In this document: piece by piece, positions 1-12,774 of the stretch
How positions within the stretch are numbered: position 1 is the stretch's first letter
Layout of the letters: the number at the start of each line of letters is the position of its first letter
DNA from: Lojkania enalia
Lineage: Eukaryota > Ascomycota > Dothideomycetes > Pleosporales
NCBI GenBank assembly: GCA_010094045.1
Contig: ML986611.1
Location: 62,001 to 126,000 of the forward strand
Direction of reading: 5' to 3'
Length of the DNA stretch: 64,000 bases
Translations under genes and position numbers: made by a program
The notes under the pieces: model-generated
Database searches by the model: none
Told to the model about the DNA's origin: nothing
Seen by the model: the letters and a program-made list of their open reading frames with translations, nothing else

Positions 1-175
1 CACCACCGGCGCCTTGGCCTCTTCCTACTACTCCACTGTTGCTACCTTCTGCAACATCATCCCACTCTCTCGTTCTCCCGTGCAGCCCTGGATCTACTCT
101 TCACATATATCCAGCGTCCTGCCGACGGGGTTGCTACTTCGACTTTGCACACCTTCGCGCATCGCACCTGGCAAC

Positions 176-1809
176 ATGTTTTCAGCCGCATTTACCTGCT
201 TGATGGCAGCCGTTCTACTACTATTCACTGCGACAGCATCCGCATATACCCCAACTGTTACCTCGCCGCCTACGTTGGTTGTGCGGGCCGAGTTCTCAGA
301 AATCACTGAAGTCACCGATTGCCACGCCCATGACTCCACCAATTTGTGTGTACATCCAACCGATCTACCCCAGAAGCTATTGACTAGTTGACAGCTATTG
401 CATGGCTGATAATACCGACTTGCCGATTTCCGGCCCTACTCGCACTGAGGACTTGGAGCCGCAATATACGGGCTGCCATATGCACTCAGAAAATGAACTG
501 TAAGCCTCTTCTACAATGCGCAATGATCGCTCTACTAATGCGTGACTAGCTTTTGCGTGGGGTCCGACGGCGATGAGGTGCAAGTGCTGAACCCGGACGC
601 TGAGGATACAGCATCTGGCACCTACTCTGAAGCCCAACCGACGTCTACCTCGCCATCGGGCGAGAACTGCCATTTCCACGCCGGCGTTGAGCATTGTGTG
701 GGCGAGGGGCAGAGTGAGAATGGAGGTGAGCCGAAATCCTGCACTCGAGTAGATCGCAATTACAACATACCTCTCCGCATCGGCTTGCTGTTCGTGGTCC
801 TTGTGACCAGTGCTATCGGAGTCTTCACACCTATCCTGGCTACCTCCTTCTTCAAAGTTACCGAGCAGAGCATCTTCTTCGTCATCTTGAAGCAGTTTGG
901 AGCCGGCGTTGTCGTCTCCACAGCCTTTATCCACGTACGTCCTCCATACGCCGTATTCGCTTAGGTTTGCTAACCTCCGTGGAGCTCTTCACCCATGCTA
1001 ATCTCATGTTTGGAGACCCATGCGTCGGAACGCTTCAGTACGAAGCTACTACAGCCGCTATTTTCACGGCCGGTCTGTTTTTATCGTTCCTTTTGGAGTA
1101 CCTTGGTATCCGATTCGTTCTCTGGCGCAATGGCAAGAACACCACCGCTGTCGATGGAGAGAATCCCGCCCAAGTTAGCAACACCAAAGGTCCTTCTGAA
1201 ATTGCCAATAGTGGAACGACTATAGATGCTGTTTCGCACGACTCGGGGCATGGTCATGCTGTCGGAAAAGTGTATGAAGATCTTGGGGTTATGGTTCTCG
1301 AAGCTGGCATGATATTCCACTCCATTAGTAAGTGCCTAACCTGCTACCCCTAACGATTAATTACACTAACGGAAATAGTTATCGGCCTGACTCTTGTCGT
1401 TGCTGGTGACTCCTTCTTCCTTACCCTTTTCGCTGTCATTGTCTTTCACCAAATGTTTGAAGGAATCGCCCTCGGCACCTGCATCGCCGGAATTCCTAAG
1501 GAGCATGCATCCCTCATCAAGAGGCTACTCATGGGACTTGCGTATGCTCTAGTTACCCCTGTCGGAATGGCAATTGGTATTGGCGTCATCAAGACTTATA
1601 ACGGTAGCGACAAGGCGACCCTCATTGCCTTCGGAACCCTAGACTCCTTTTCCGCTGGAATCCTGACCTGGGTTGGCCTCGTAGAAATGATAGCGCGAGA
1701 CTGGATGGCAGGACCCCTTCTAACTGCCGGCCCACTCAAGACTTCGATTGCGATGACAAGTCTCGTCGCAGGTTTAGCTCTGATGAGTCTCTTGGGTAAA
1801 TGGGCTTGA
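176..1809 (+). CDS. ZIP-family zinc/iron transporter, five exons
   Basis: Probable plasma-membrane divalent metal (zinc) importer of the ZIP family. Proposed exons: 176-347, 394-499 (or from 388), 550-934, 985-1327 and 1379-1809, all in phase, giving about 478 residues. The ATG at 176 starts a hydrophobic signal-like segment (FSAAFTCLMAAVLLLF). Two extracellular Cys/His blocks follow, CHAHDSTNLC and CHMHSENELFCV, as in fungal Zrt-like proteins with an exposed N-terminus. Membrane segments carry STAFIHLFTHANLMF (junction of exons 3 and 4), the metal-site helix HSIIIGLTLVVAGDS and FHQMFEGIALGTCIAG. A His-containing loop (DSGHGHAVGK) lies between the central helices. The first intron is the least certain. 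Family assignment is firm; metal specificity is inferred. Confidence 0.88.
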
Positions 1810-4800
1810 GTCACTGGGTAGATTGAATCTCGAAATTGTAAAAGTCATGTTTTGATAGGTTGTGAATAGTCTGTGGACATCTCGCGGCTTCAGGGACTAT
1901 TATGATTGTGAAAGACGCGAGGAACCGTCAATGTCGATTGGACTCGATTAGGTTATTTCTCGAAGCCATTCCTCGAGGCCCGAAGAGTTTGTATGATAGA
2001 AACTTCAGATGAAAAGGATCTCCGATCCATATGGCATGACTTATAATATTAAATAGAGCTTGCGCATTCTAGTCTAATAATTCGGTTCCATGCCGTATAT
2101 AATTAACATGAAAATTCAGTTTAGACTTATACTCGTGACATTTCGGTAATGCCGGTAATATACGGGCCTAGCATCCTTGATATTCTAAGGATTTAGGGCC
2201 TTGGCTGGGTGGGTTTGCTTGGGATGGTGGATTCTCAGCGAAATTCCAGGTTCGGATCCGACATGCTAATAATAAATGCAGCTTTGTCGCCCGCGAGCTC
2301 ATCACATATCCATGTTCTATCTATATATGCAGAACGTAGAATCTATACTAGCGGTGATTTTACCTTGTTTGATGATCACAATAGGTTAGCTTATGAATGT
2401 AAAGAAGACGTCCTGATTTTATTTGCTCTGATTTGAGAGAAATACTCAATTCAAGTTTTCGACACGCAAGACATGGGTTGATCTGCATATCCGAGAGCAG
2501 ATTTCCCCCGGTTCCTAGTTTATTTCACTTGAGCTGGCATAAGTAGTCTATATCCCTATCATGGTTCACAAATTTCACACCTACACAGTCTTATACTATT
2601 AATTTTGAATCAATATATTCCAGATCATGACCTTTACTTTTCTCAACACTTAATCTACCAGTATTTCGTCTTGTTCCGTGCTGGGTGGAGATGAGAGGCA
2701 GAGATGGGAGGCAGAGTCTGTACGTCTGGTGCTGCAGAGTAGATGGACTGGATGCAGGTTCGTACGACGGTCATCTGGGCGCTATGATACAGTTATACGT
2801 TTGAGGTTCTTTCCACGTGTGTTTCTGGGTTGAAGAGGAACGAGATGTACTGTTGGACATTCAAGTGCGGAGTACGATATGCAGTGGGCGAATTATTAGT
2901 GGTTAGAGGTGGGGGTGTTACATATTGTAGATTTTTGCTAGAGTTTAGAAGTATATTCTCAAAACGATAACTGGTCCAGCCCTGTGTTTGCAGGGGTTTG
3001 AGTTTGTTCGTGGCGAGCGAGCAGATGGAGATATTTTCTGTAGTTTTGGCTTAGCCGTGGGGCCTTTGAGATGGGTGGAATGATTGCCAGATTAAAATAG
3101 TAGATATGTTTGCCCATGCAATCAATCTCACACTGCGAATCGTATGGTGTGGTTATTTAGCGTGGCGTTTGTGGCGAGAGATGTTTGGAATACCGAGCGT
3201 GATGATGTTTGGGCAAAATGTGCGAGGGTCTCTGGGCAAAATGTACGAGGATCTCGGGGCAAATTGAAGAGCCGAAGGTTAAGCGGCTGTTTTACACTGC
3301 AAGATTATGGATTGGCGTCTATTACAAGTTTATTGTTATTATGACGGGATGTGGCCAGACTGCTTTACAAGTGTCGTTGGTTAGCTGCTATTTGTAGTTG
3401 GATATTATTAATGGAAATTCCACATCTCCAATATCTGTTGCTAGAGCGTAGGGCTAATCTGAAAAAAGAAATAGCGGCCGGATTTAAGTTTGCACGGTTT
3501 GGTGCAGTAAGAAATGATGCTCGAAAGCACTCGTCTCCTAGTAATGGGATTCCATAAGGTAAATAAAGATCTGGGGGCTTGTAAATATCAGTCGTCCTGT
3601 ACGCTGGTTATCTTTACGACGTCCTTGTTTGAACTAGGAGCTTGGGCTACTTAGATATAGTGGATGTACATGATTTGTCCAGGGCGAGTGTATTCCTCAG
3701 GGAGCCATTGTGTCACGAGCAACTAGGATTAGCATCATTTCCGGAGGCATAGGCTTTGTGTTTTCTGCTTACTATGATCTCTGGATTGTACCCTCTGATT
3801 TTACTTCTAGAGGGGCTAAGATCTAGGGCGATGTTTTGGAAAGGTGTGATGAAAGTCCCGTGACCTGTGGAAAAGCTTATCGGTAGAAGACCTCGACGCG
3901 GAAAGCTATGGCTATATACATCTATCAACCCAAACTACTCTAGTGGGACAGCGTCTGAAATGTCTGCAGCGCGCGTCTCCCGCCTTCCTACTCCCCTTCA
4001 CCAGCCCTCGTTTAATTTCGACTCATACTAGGCTATAATAGCGAGCCTTTTATCCGTGTTCCACAGCGGAAATGTTAGTTGACAAACGGCCGCTAAGAGC
4101 GATGAATGCATGAGAAGCACGACGTAGGGAACGAGAGCGAAATACGAACGAGCTGAGATGCGCCCCGTCGAGCGCCACAAGATACGCCGCGTCGCGAGGA
4201 TCTTCGCGCATGGGGCACGGAGGACTCCTAGCTTCCGCCGGCCCTTCCCGTACATCCCATGGGTTAAGAGACCAGGGGCCCCTTCATCCACATCTGCAAG
4301 GTTTACATACTTGCATCTACCAGCTTACCTTTTGATGTGACTTCTATTGAACTGCCTTGCCTGTTTGTATCGCCACCGAGCACTGAACCATGGTCGATTG
4401 CCCCTGCCCCTCTTCATGTGCTACTAGCGACCTCGCTGCAGATTTAGTTGATTGATTCGCTCTCCTTAACCATCCTCGACATGGCCCGCAGCTGTTGTCG
4501 CGCCCGCCACGCCTGGCCCTCCCGCCAATCGGAATTGATCAATTCATAACTGGCGGATACTTGGGCGATCTATTCTCCTTCAAGCCTCTGGACCACGTCC
4601 AACTAGGACACTTCGCCGAATTCGAGCCTTCCTTCTTCTCTGGCAATGACAGGCAAGGCTAGTGGTTTGCGAGAACGAGCGAAATTCGGTACCTGTTTTG
4701 ATCTTGAAAGAGTAAATTGCGGGGCCTCTTGTGCGTCCGAGGCCCACGTCTGCAACTCGGGAAAAGACAGGCCCTGGGTGGTGCATGCTTGCAACGCAAC

Positions 4801-5409
4801 ACCGCACAAATTGTGTACGCTGGTAGATGCACCGAGACTCGCCATAATCCAACCAAATCACGCCTCTATGCGGCCAACTCCGTCAATTTTCAGTCGATTT
4901 GCTGCACTAGGGCACTGCATCGTGTCGTCCGCACATCTCGCAAAACCAAGCCATACCGAATTTCCCAGCTTGAACGCGATCGCCGTCGATCTCTGTCCAA
5001 GCCATTGGTAGGCTACTCCCGTTGGATAAATGGGGATATCGATCGTCATACGGCCTCCTCCGGGGTGACATGGTGGCTGGCTGTGGGCTACTCTCTCGCT
5101 GCACAGGCGATTGCCTGGTTGTCTTTGCCCGCATCCATCTACATAATCCGGATCCTCTTCAGTAGCTGTGCTTATAGACAGGAACCACCCAGGCATTACC
5201 AACTCACGTCACTTGGTTGGTGGTGGGGAAGGAGCATTCCAGAGCTTCCCCCCACATTCACATCTTCTTTCGTCACGCCCTGTCCTCCGAATTTCCTCTA
5301 GATTAATTCCACGCAACCTCTACCTACCTCAGCTGTGCTTCTATTCTCGGCTCCTATTGTTATTTCTTCTCTTCTCGGTCAGTCCTTAATTGCGCCCGAC
5401 GTCTACAAA
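1810..5409. other. Intergenic region without a recognisable gene
   Basis: AT-rich 3' flank up to about 3.6 kb, then higher GC. Several short open frames exist here, but none shows family motifs or a convincing intron model. A three-unit tandem repeat lies at 3210-3266. The stretch from about 4.1 to 5.4 kb is probably the promoter and leader of the Ppo gene; overlapping open frames there on both strands look like chance. Confidence 0.5.
3210..3266. repeat. Short tandem repeat, period 23, about 2.5 units
   Basis: The units start at 3210, 3233 and 3256 with TGGGCAAAATG, TGGGCAAAATG and GGGGCAAATTG. The spacer reads GTGCGAGGGTCTC or GTACGAGGATCTC. It has no known function and looks like a local duplication in non-coding DNA. 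Confidence 0.8.
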
Positions 5410-8400
5410 ATGCCGTCGCAGTTTAAGTCGCTCCTCGGCACCATCAGGAGGAAGCCCACCAAGGCGGCTGATGGCAGGTCAGCTGAGGCAGCTGCTGGAG
5501 TCACAAAGAACGAGAAAACTTCCGTCATCGAGGATTTGACAAGTCTTAACTTTAAGAATGCTAAGACGGTGGTCACCGCGCTCACCACGTTAGCATCCGG
5601 AGAGCCGATGGATGACAAGGAGCTCTTGCTCGAGCATGGTGTTTCTATGCTCCAAGGGCTTCCACTCAACAGTGGTCTTAGCGAGAAAGTCTCCGACGGC
5701 TTCATCTCCATGTTATGGCACGATCTGCCTCATCCACCTCCCACGACCGCTGGCCCAACCTCTCGGTATCGGCGGCACGATGGTGGCGGCAACAATCCGT
5801 GGCTTCCAGAAATGGGCAAGGCAGGAATACCATACTCGAGGAGCGTGCCTCCATTGAAACCTAAAGGCCCTAATCTGCCGGACCCCGAGTCCGTTTTCGA
5901 GGCGATTCTTAAGCGCAGCGGACCCTTCAGAAAGCACCCGTCCGGGTTGAATCGACTATTCTTCTCCTTTGCAACCGTTGTCATTCACGAATGCTTTCAA
6001 ACCTCACGAGTAGACCCATGGATTAATGAAACCTCGAGTTATGTCGACCTTAGCACACTATACGGCAATACTGAGAAAGAGCAAATACGCGTGCGAACGT
6101 ACGAGAACGGGCTGATTTACCCCGACTCAATCGCGTCCGAAAGGATCATGATGATGCCTCCGGGTGTCATAGCCGTTTTAGTTCTATTCTCGAGGAATCA
6201 TAACCACATTGCGGAGGGCTTGCTTCAGGTTAACGAAGACGGCAAATACAAGCCATGGAATACACTTGACGACGAAGGCAAGAAATGGTAAGTAAAGTAA
6301 TAGAGTAATGACTTCCAAGTGTATGTTGACTGTCAATATGCAGGCAAGACGAGGATATATTCCAGGTCTCACGCAACATAAACGTCGGATTCTTCGCTTC
6401 CGTTGTCCTTCACGATTACGTCGCAGCCATTCTCAACACACCACGTGCGAACTCTGAATGGTCACTTGCCCTCGGCAAAGAGATCAAACAAGGTGGAAAT
6501 CGCGTGGAGCGAGGCACCGGGAACGTTGTGTCCGTTGAGTTCGCTGTTCTATACCATTGGCACGCGGCACTCAGCGCAGCTGACGATAAATGGATGGAGG
6601 ATATTATCAGGCATTCATACCCTGAGCTGAATTCTATTGATGACGTTACGGTAGACATGTTCCACAAGGTTATGAAGGATTATGGTCATAGACTGTATAG
6701 CACTGCCCCCAAGGATTGGACGTTTGGAGGTCTCCAGCGACAATCCGATGGAAAGTTCAAAGATAGCGATGTCGCTGATATTATCAAAAATTGTATAGAT
6801 GAGCCGGCGCATGAGTTTGGTGCACATGGAACCCCGGCAAGCCTGAAAGTGGTGGATATCATAGGGATGTTGCAGGCTAGAAATGCATTCAATGTCTGCA
6901 CCATGAACGAGTAAGTCTTCATTAGAAAGCTAGGATAGTTTTCACTACTGACTAGCATCCTAGATTCCGCCGGTATCTCAATCTGAAACCATATGCGGAC
7001 TTCGAGGAATGGAACCCGGACAAAGAAGTCGCTCGGGCTGCAGAGCTTCTGTACGGCAACATTGAGAATCTCGAGTTGTATCCAGGCTTGATGGCTGAAT
7101 GCACGAAACCTGCGATGCCAGGGAGTGGGGTCTGTCCCGGTCAGACGACTGGACGAGGAATTTTGGACGATGCTGTCGCCCTGGTCCGCGGGGATCGTTT
7201 CCTGAGCTATGATTTCAACAGCAACACACTGACCCACTGGGGCGCTTCTTTGCTTCAGGAGACGCCATCCGGATCATATGGCGGAATGCTGCCGAAGCTC
7301 ATCTTCGATAGCCTCCCGGGAGCCTTTACTGGTACTTCATCCTACGCTCTCCTTCCATTCTACACTCCCGAGGCTGTTAAGGGCATTCTGAAGGGTAATG
7401 GCGTACTCGAGAAATACGACCTGAAAAGATCCCCAAGCGACGGTGAGATTATTAGCGTCCAAACACAAGAAGGCTGCAAGAAGGTCTTCGAGGACCGCGA
7501 GAACTTTGCTGTAATGTATCAAGCTGCAATCCGCAATTGCACTGACAGCCATGACTTCATGATTGGTTGGGATGACGCCAAGCGGCATGATCCTCGTTCA
7601 GATGTTCTCCACAAGGTCTTCTTTGAAGAAGGCTTCGAAGGGCATGTTTCTCAATTCTTTAGCACAAACGTAAGGAAGCTCATTGATAAGAATTCGTTGA
7701 AATTCTCTAAGGGAAGGAGATCTATCGATATCGTAAGGGATGTGACCAACATCACTCCGATTCTCTGGCTCGCAGATCGCTTCGCGCTACCGCTCAAGAC
7801 ACAAGAACAACCGCACGGTTTGATGTCAGTCCACGAAGCTTTCACCGCATACTTGGTACTTTTTATGTACCAGAGCTTCAATATTATTCCCGGCAACGAA
7901 TGGAAGCTTAGGGAAGGTGCGATGAAGGCTGCTGCGCCACTTCGATCCATTTTTGAAGCACATCTAAAGACACAATCCCATGGAGCAAAGGAAGCGATCG
8001 TTGACTGGCTTGCCAAAGGTAGTGCCTTTGAAGTGGGCCCTGACGCGGATCGCATCTACCACGCACTCCTCGAGACTAAGCTTCCGATTGGTGATATGGT
8101 GGGCGACTGTATAGGAATGGGCGCCCCGGTTGCTGGCAATTTAACGCAACAGGCCTCCCTACTCATCGATCTCTTCCTCCAGTCAGGCTACGAACAATAT
8201 AAAGAGCGCATCATCGAGCTTGCTAATATGGATGAGGCTTCCTCGGAAAGAGAGCTACAAGGATTTGTCTACGAAGGCATGCGACATTGCGGTGTCGTTC
8301 CAGGTCTACCTCGTGTGGCTACGCAAGATATCACCGTTATTGATGGCGTTCGAGGACCGGTTCATGTCAAGAAAGGCCAAATAATCCTCGTTGCTACCTC

Positions 8401-8710
8401 CAAGGCAGCCATGGATCCTGTGGCTTTCCCCGAGCCAGAGAAGATTAACCCTCATCGTAGCTTTAAAGATTATACCCTGTTGGGCCACGGGATGCACTTC
8501 TGCTTCGGTGCCAGACTCGTTGGATGCTCGCTCGCTGCTACCTTAAGGGAAGTTTTCAAGCTCAAGAATCTACGACGCGCACCTGGAAGGCCGGGCATGT
8601 TTTCGGTTGTGGAGGTTGATTTGGCGGGCATCAGAATGCGACATTATCTGGATGCCAGTTCGCGCGAGTCTCCTATCCCTACATCACTCACCCTAGAGTA
8701 TGATGAGTAA
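5410..8710 (+). CDS. Psi-producing fatty-acid oxygenase (dioxygenase-P450 fusion, linoleate diol synthase family)
   Basis: Bifunctional haem enzyme that oxygenates linoleic/oleic acid to a hydroperoxide and then isomerises it, giving oxylipins (psi factors) that tune sporulation and secondary metabolism. Exons 5410-6287, 6344-6910 and 6964-8710 give 1063 residues, close to A. nidulans PpoA. The peroxidase/cyclooxygenase half has the distal-His motif FATVVIHECF (His193), the calcium-region SYVDLSTLYGN, and EFAVLYHWH with Tyr363 and His366, which fit the catalytic Tyr and proximal His of PpoA. The C-terminal P450 half has an ExxR-like YEGMRHCGVVPGLPR and the haem-thiolate site GMHFCFG (Cys about 995). 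The retained Cys argues against a PpoC-type enzyme, where it is lost. GMHFCFG is closer to an ordinary P450 than the usual GPHECLG of this family. An in-frame ATG-like start 25 codons upstream is less likely. Confidence 0.93.
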
Positions 8711-9216
8711 GCTAGATTTGAGGCCTTTGGTAGTGAACGGTTGTGAGTGGAAATGCCACCACATAATGAGATGAGCAAGTGCAATTGAAGTCGTCGGTTG
8801 GATAAACTGCGTCCACCATTTGTATTTAGGCGTTCTGTACGAGAGAGTAGTTTAATAAAACGAAGTAATTGCTCGACAAAAGGATGTGGCGGCGGTGGCT
8901 GTGGTGCGACGTGCGATGTGGCTATGCTTTGATCTTGGAAAGGGGACACTTGAGGAGAAAGCAAAGCAACGCCAATTAACCAAGTCTCGATTCTAACGAG
9001 TATTTATACCGGGGAACGATACTACATTTCAAATTATAGAACGCACTCGTCATCATTTCACTCCAATTCCAGATTATGACTTCGCCAATGTTGCATCTAC
9101 CTCGGCACTCACACCAAAGAAACCCCCCCTACACAGTCATCATAGTGACACCGAGATGAGCCGCACCAATTTTTTGTACCATATCAAGCAAGCGGATATA
9201 CAGTCCTCTCTCCTAG
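8711..9216. other. 3' flank of the Ppo gene, nothing recognised
   Basis: Terminator and flanking DNA. A pyrimidine run followed by CCTAG at 9204-9216 would make a good 3' splice site for the open segment that follows. Confidence 0.4.
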
Positions 9217-9861
9217 GCTAAGACACTCTTCTTCCAGAAAATCAACCCCACGCAAGGGGGATGGTCACATATCTTCGTCCTGCCAGGTCCCGACAGGGAA
9301 TTGCTTAACATACTAGACGGCAAGATGAGACAGCTCGGGGGCTTCAGTATGGAGAGCGAGGACGGGTTTCTGGGGAAGGGGGATGTTAAGAAATCAAGAG
9401 AGAAGGGGGAGGAGGCGGATGTGCAGACGGCTTTGGCAGACGGGGTGAGGAGGTAGGGGGTGGGGGGTGGGGAAGAGGAATCAATTTTATATGCTTATTT
9501 CTTGCAATTCGTCGGTTTCCAGAATACCAATCAAGAATTAATCAGCCAGCGAAGGGAGAACGGTCCAGGCGTCCATCTTCTAGGCCGCGTGACATAGAAC
9601 GGTGTTTTGGAGCGTTTTGAGGAGCGCCAGAGACATGAGCTGGATGTCATGGATGGGTCTACGCTGCTGAGTTTTCAAAATGAGAGGGAGTGTCACTTTC
9701 TGGGCAACGAGGGGTATAAGAGGGCCGGGGAGATGGGGGTTCAGGAGGATATAGTGGTTACGAGGAAACTGAGGTTCCCGACAAAGGAACCGGTTGTTGA
9801 TCGGCTTATGTGGCAGCTCTGGAATCCTTATGAACAGTATAGGGAGGTTCGATTCGGGTAG
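9217..9861 (+). pseudogene. Two open segments of an unrecognised gene, probably a relic
   Basis: Segment 1 (9217-9456, 79 codons, no ATG) directly follows a splice-acceptor-like CTCTCCTAG and has coding-like composition (DRELLNILDGKMRQLGGFSM). Segment 2 (about 9607-9861) reads LSFQNERECHFLGNEGYKR and RFPTKEPVVDRLMWQLW. The 150 bases between them hold a G-rich run and stops. I found no plausible start and no family. Both segments lie on the same strand and may be exons of one decayed gene. This rests on codon pattern only. Confidence 0.3.
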
Positions 9862-11100
9862 GAGGCGTTGACCGGGGAGTAAGGGTATGATAATTTGGTA
9901 GTAATTTGGTTGTTTGGGACATTATGAAGTTGAAGAGCATATATCCATAGTTTCTATTAGAGATATTGTGTCGATTGACGGTATATAGCGGATAATAACT
10001 ACATAAAGATTGAGTATTCAACTCTCGAGTTCGGCTACGATATGAGGCGCTCTGGCTGAGTGCACGTAAGAGCCATCAGAACAATCCATGCTGCATGCCC
10101 TCTCCTCTTCTCCTCATTGTTAGTACCGATTCTCCGCTCCTCCATATATCCTTTCCTTCAAACATAAGACTTCACGCTTATTAGCCATGTATTGAAAAGC
10201 GTCTGCTCTAGGCACTCTTTACACAACAGCAGCCGCATCTACGGATCTCCATTCTCCATCGCCATCTAACATGCCGGCTTCTCTGCAACATCTCTTAAAT
10301 ACTTCACGATATTCTCACACCCCTCGAAGTTAACCAGTAGACCCCAGTAGCATCGGGTCGTCAACGAACACACAGTCACGATATCCGCTGCCGTGAAGGA
10401 TGCCTGAAAACTGTATGATCCGAGTTGGTGTCTGGGGTTATTTTAGAGTGCTTGTGGTCGAAGCTCGGTCTGTCCTTTGGGGTTTCTCAGTGGTTGTCGT
10501 GAAAGAATTTGATTCAGGTGATAGCGAGGTGTCGAAGGGATACCAGGCTCTAAATACCCTTTCTAGAATGCGCCGTGAGGCTGAACTGCTGCTCTTTACC
10601 AAAGGTTCTCCATAGATATTCATTCACTTGCACCGCTTCACTCATACTTGTTCGTGTTGCTTGGCCTTATCTTATAAGTCACCTGACAGGATCATCAGTT
10701 ATCGGTTCGGCGAATTGGCCGTTGGAAGCAACTTGACAATGATCTAACATGGTATCGTGATATCTTGCGACCGCGAAACCTTTCTTTCAGCTCTCTTTGC
10801 GATTATTCCTACCTCTTCGGTATTAGTATTTTGGCAATCTAATTTCTTTTGTCCATTCCTCTCTAAAATAAATACAATACAGGAAATCTTTCTATTATTT
10901 CATCTCATAAATATTGCCTAGTCTTTTATAACTTACTTTGTTCAATATCCCCCGCTTCGATTCTAGCTCCTTCAGAATGTTCTAATGTCGCGCCAAAGCG
11001 ATTGCCAAACTTTCAGAAATCCCTATCCTTAATCCTTCACCGGATGACCATTGCCAGTTGTTCCAAATGTTCCAAGCTTGTGCACGCATGCAAAAGCATT
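9862..11100. other. Intergenic, nothing recognised
   Basis: AT-rich DNA with short chance frames only (for example 10400-10615). No introns or motifs that would support a gene. Confidence 0.4.
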
Positions 11101-12261
11101 TTATTCTAGCCTCGATTTTTCGTGGGCCATTGCATTTTCATTTCCAACAACAAGGTGCTCCCTCCACAACCACATGATTCCAAATGCGGCACCAGGCCCT
11201 ATTATTGAGGCCAATCCTGCCATCAATATGAAACTCAATACCTCCAAGCACGATATCATTTTTGCTGCCCTCGCCTCTCCAACCAAGTATATGATCCACA
11301 AGAAGGAACTCCCAGCGCAGAAAATAACATCGAACTGTAAAATGCGCCTCATTCTCAGTACCCAGTCCCCCCTGGTATTGGAGTCCATGCTTGCTGGAAC
11401 GAAGATAGTGGAAAATGAGTAAGGAGACCTTAGCAGCATGTAGACATGGAGAGCCGAGGAAATTGCCACCAACGGCGTCAGTACAAAGGCGAGGGATGCT
11501 TGATACCCTAAGTTTAACCCTAACCTCCTAAAGCCCGGCATTTTTTTTATTCCGACACAGACGTAATACCCCACTGCGATTCACACAGGATACAGCTGCC
11601 AAAACCATGTCCAATAATGGCGAGATTCCAGCTCTGGAGAGAAGTACATCGCGAATGCTGGTATGGAGTGGAAAATGAGAATCAATGGAAGGAAAATCCA
11701 CGCATTTCCAACGTTAACTCGCCGCTCCAAGGAGGATTGAGAGGTAGTTGGTGGGCGGAAGGCGATGGAAAAGAAATAGTATATCGGTATGATCACACCC
11801 CCTCCGCCGAGTTGAGCAAGAGTAGCAACGATTGCAGGACTTTATCAGGTTAAAAAAAAATAGTGGTAATTCAAGTCATGGGTAGCTTACAAACGGACTA
11901 GAGAAAAGTTGTTACTGGGCCGGCTAGATTCAAGTAACCATACCATGTACAAGATGCCGCAGTCTGTAATAAATCCTGTCATGCTCCATCGGCTAACATC
12001 GTCGTATCCTAAAGTTGACGGAGCAAAGCCGACTGTTATATCTCGAAATACTTCGTCCAAGAATGGAATCAAATGGAACTTTTGTAGGATGGGCAGTGAG
12101 CCGGACGACCATTCGATTCTGCCCGTTGCGCTTGGAGATGGAAAGTCTTGGATGAGAGAAATGATGTTCATGAGATAGAAACATGCTACAGAGAGAAAGA
12201 GGAAAGGCGATGCGAGGCAAATACGCCAGAGATTTGAGGGCTCTGCGTTCAATGCTGCCAT
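11101..12261 (-). pseudogene. Multi-spanning membrane protein resembling PaxA/AscI-type terpene cyclases, broken by one TGA
   Basis: Exon 1 is 12261-11891, the intron 11890-11840 (GTAAGC...AAAG), and exon 2 11839-11101. Together they give 369 codons with about seven hydrophobic segments (SPFLFLSVACFYLMNIISLI, IIPIYYFFSIAF, WIFLPLILIFHSIPAF and others). Size, hydropathy and start (MAALNAEPSNLWRICLASP) suggest the membrane-bound terpene cyclase family found in indole-diterpene and ascochlorin clusters; I recall this from family style, without an alignment. Codon 11583-11581 is TGA inside an otherwise continuous hydrophobic frame (LYPV-stop-IAVGYYVCV), where TGG (Trp) would fit. An intron spanning the stop would delete membrane sequence, so a nonsense mutation is preferred. 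The MFS transporter downstream makes a small metabolite cluster possible. Confidence 0.6.
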
Positions 12262-12774
12262 GATATCTCCGGTCGAAGCGTGACGGATAGGTTAGGGCCA
12301 ATGATTAAGGGCCTTTAAGGGTCGGGTCAAGTCGATGGGAGATCGCTTGTAAGCTGTATTATTGATTTTATTAATGATTTACACCTAGATGCGAGATGTT
12401 GTTGCGTTTCGAAAAGGTTCAAAGGGATGAGCCAAGGCGCTGACATTTCGCCCCCACACACTTGTCCCGAAATGGCCGCTCAAACGCGTCCGAAAAGCGA
12501 CATTGATAACAGGGGAACTGTTCAACACGTGTTCTGACTGTTATTTGATTGTAGAGGAATAGCCCTTAGGCGTCACTCTACTATAGTAATAAGTTCTGCC
12601 CTGAACTCGAACTAAAGGTTATTCGATTTCAAGAGCCTTTATGAGGTTCAGAGTTCGGTACTAGGATCCGTCGAGTAGCCTCGTTTTAGTAGTGGCTTGC
12701 CAAGTCTCCAATTACAGTTAATAGGGCCCTAGGACTTCAATCACCGAATCATTCATAGCAAGGCTTTACTATTA
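12262..12774. other. Intergenic, upstream of the membrane-protein pseudogene
   Basis: About 0.5 kb with no gene. It includes the promoter side of the 11101-12261 gene and the 3' end of the MFS gene. Confidence 0.4.

Noticed and set aside
395..934. 179-codon minus-strand open frame
   Set aside because: It is antisense to the exons of the ZIP transporter, whose plus-strand translation has clear family motifs.
4717..5301. 194-codon plus-strand frame upstream of the Ppo gene
   Set aside because: Several other frames on both strands are equally open here; the translation has no motif and lies in the likely leader of the Ppo gene.
11581..11640. Alternative intron removing the TGA of the membrane-protein gene
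   Set aside because: A GT-AG intron from GTGTGA to GCTTTAG (59 bases) is possible but would delete a hydrophobic stretch that reads as a transmembrane segment.
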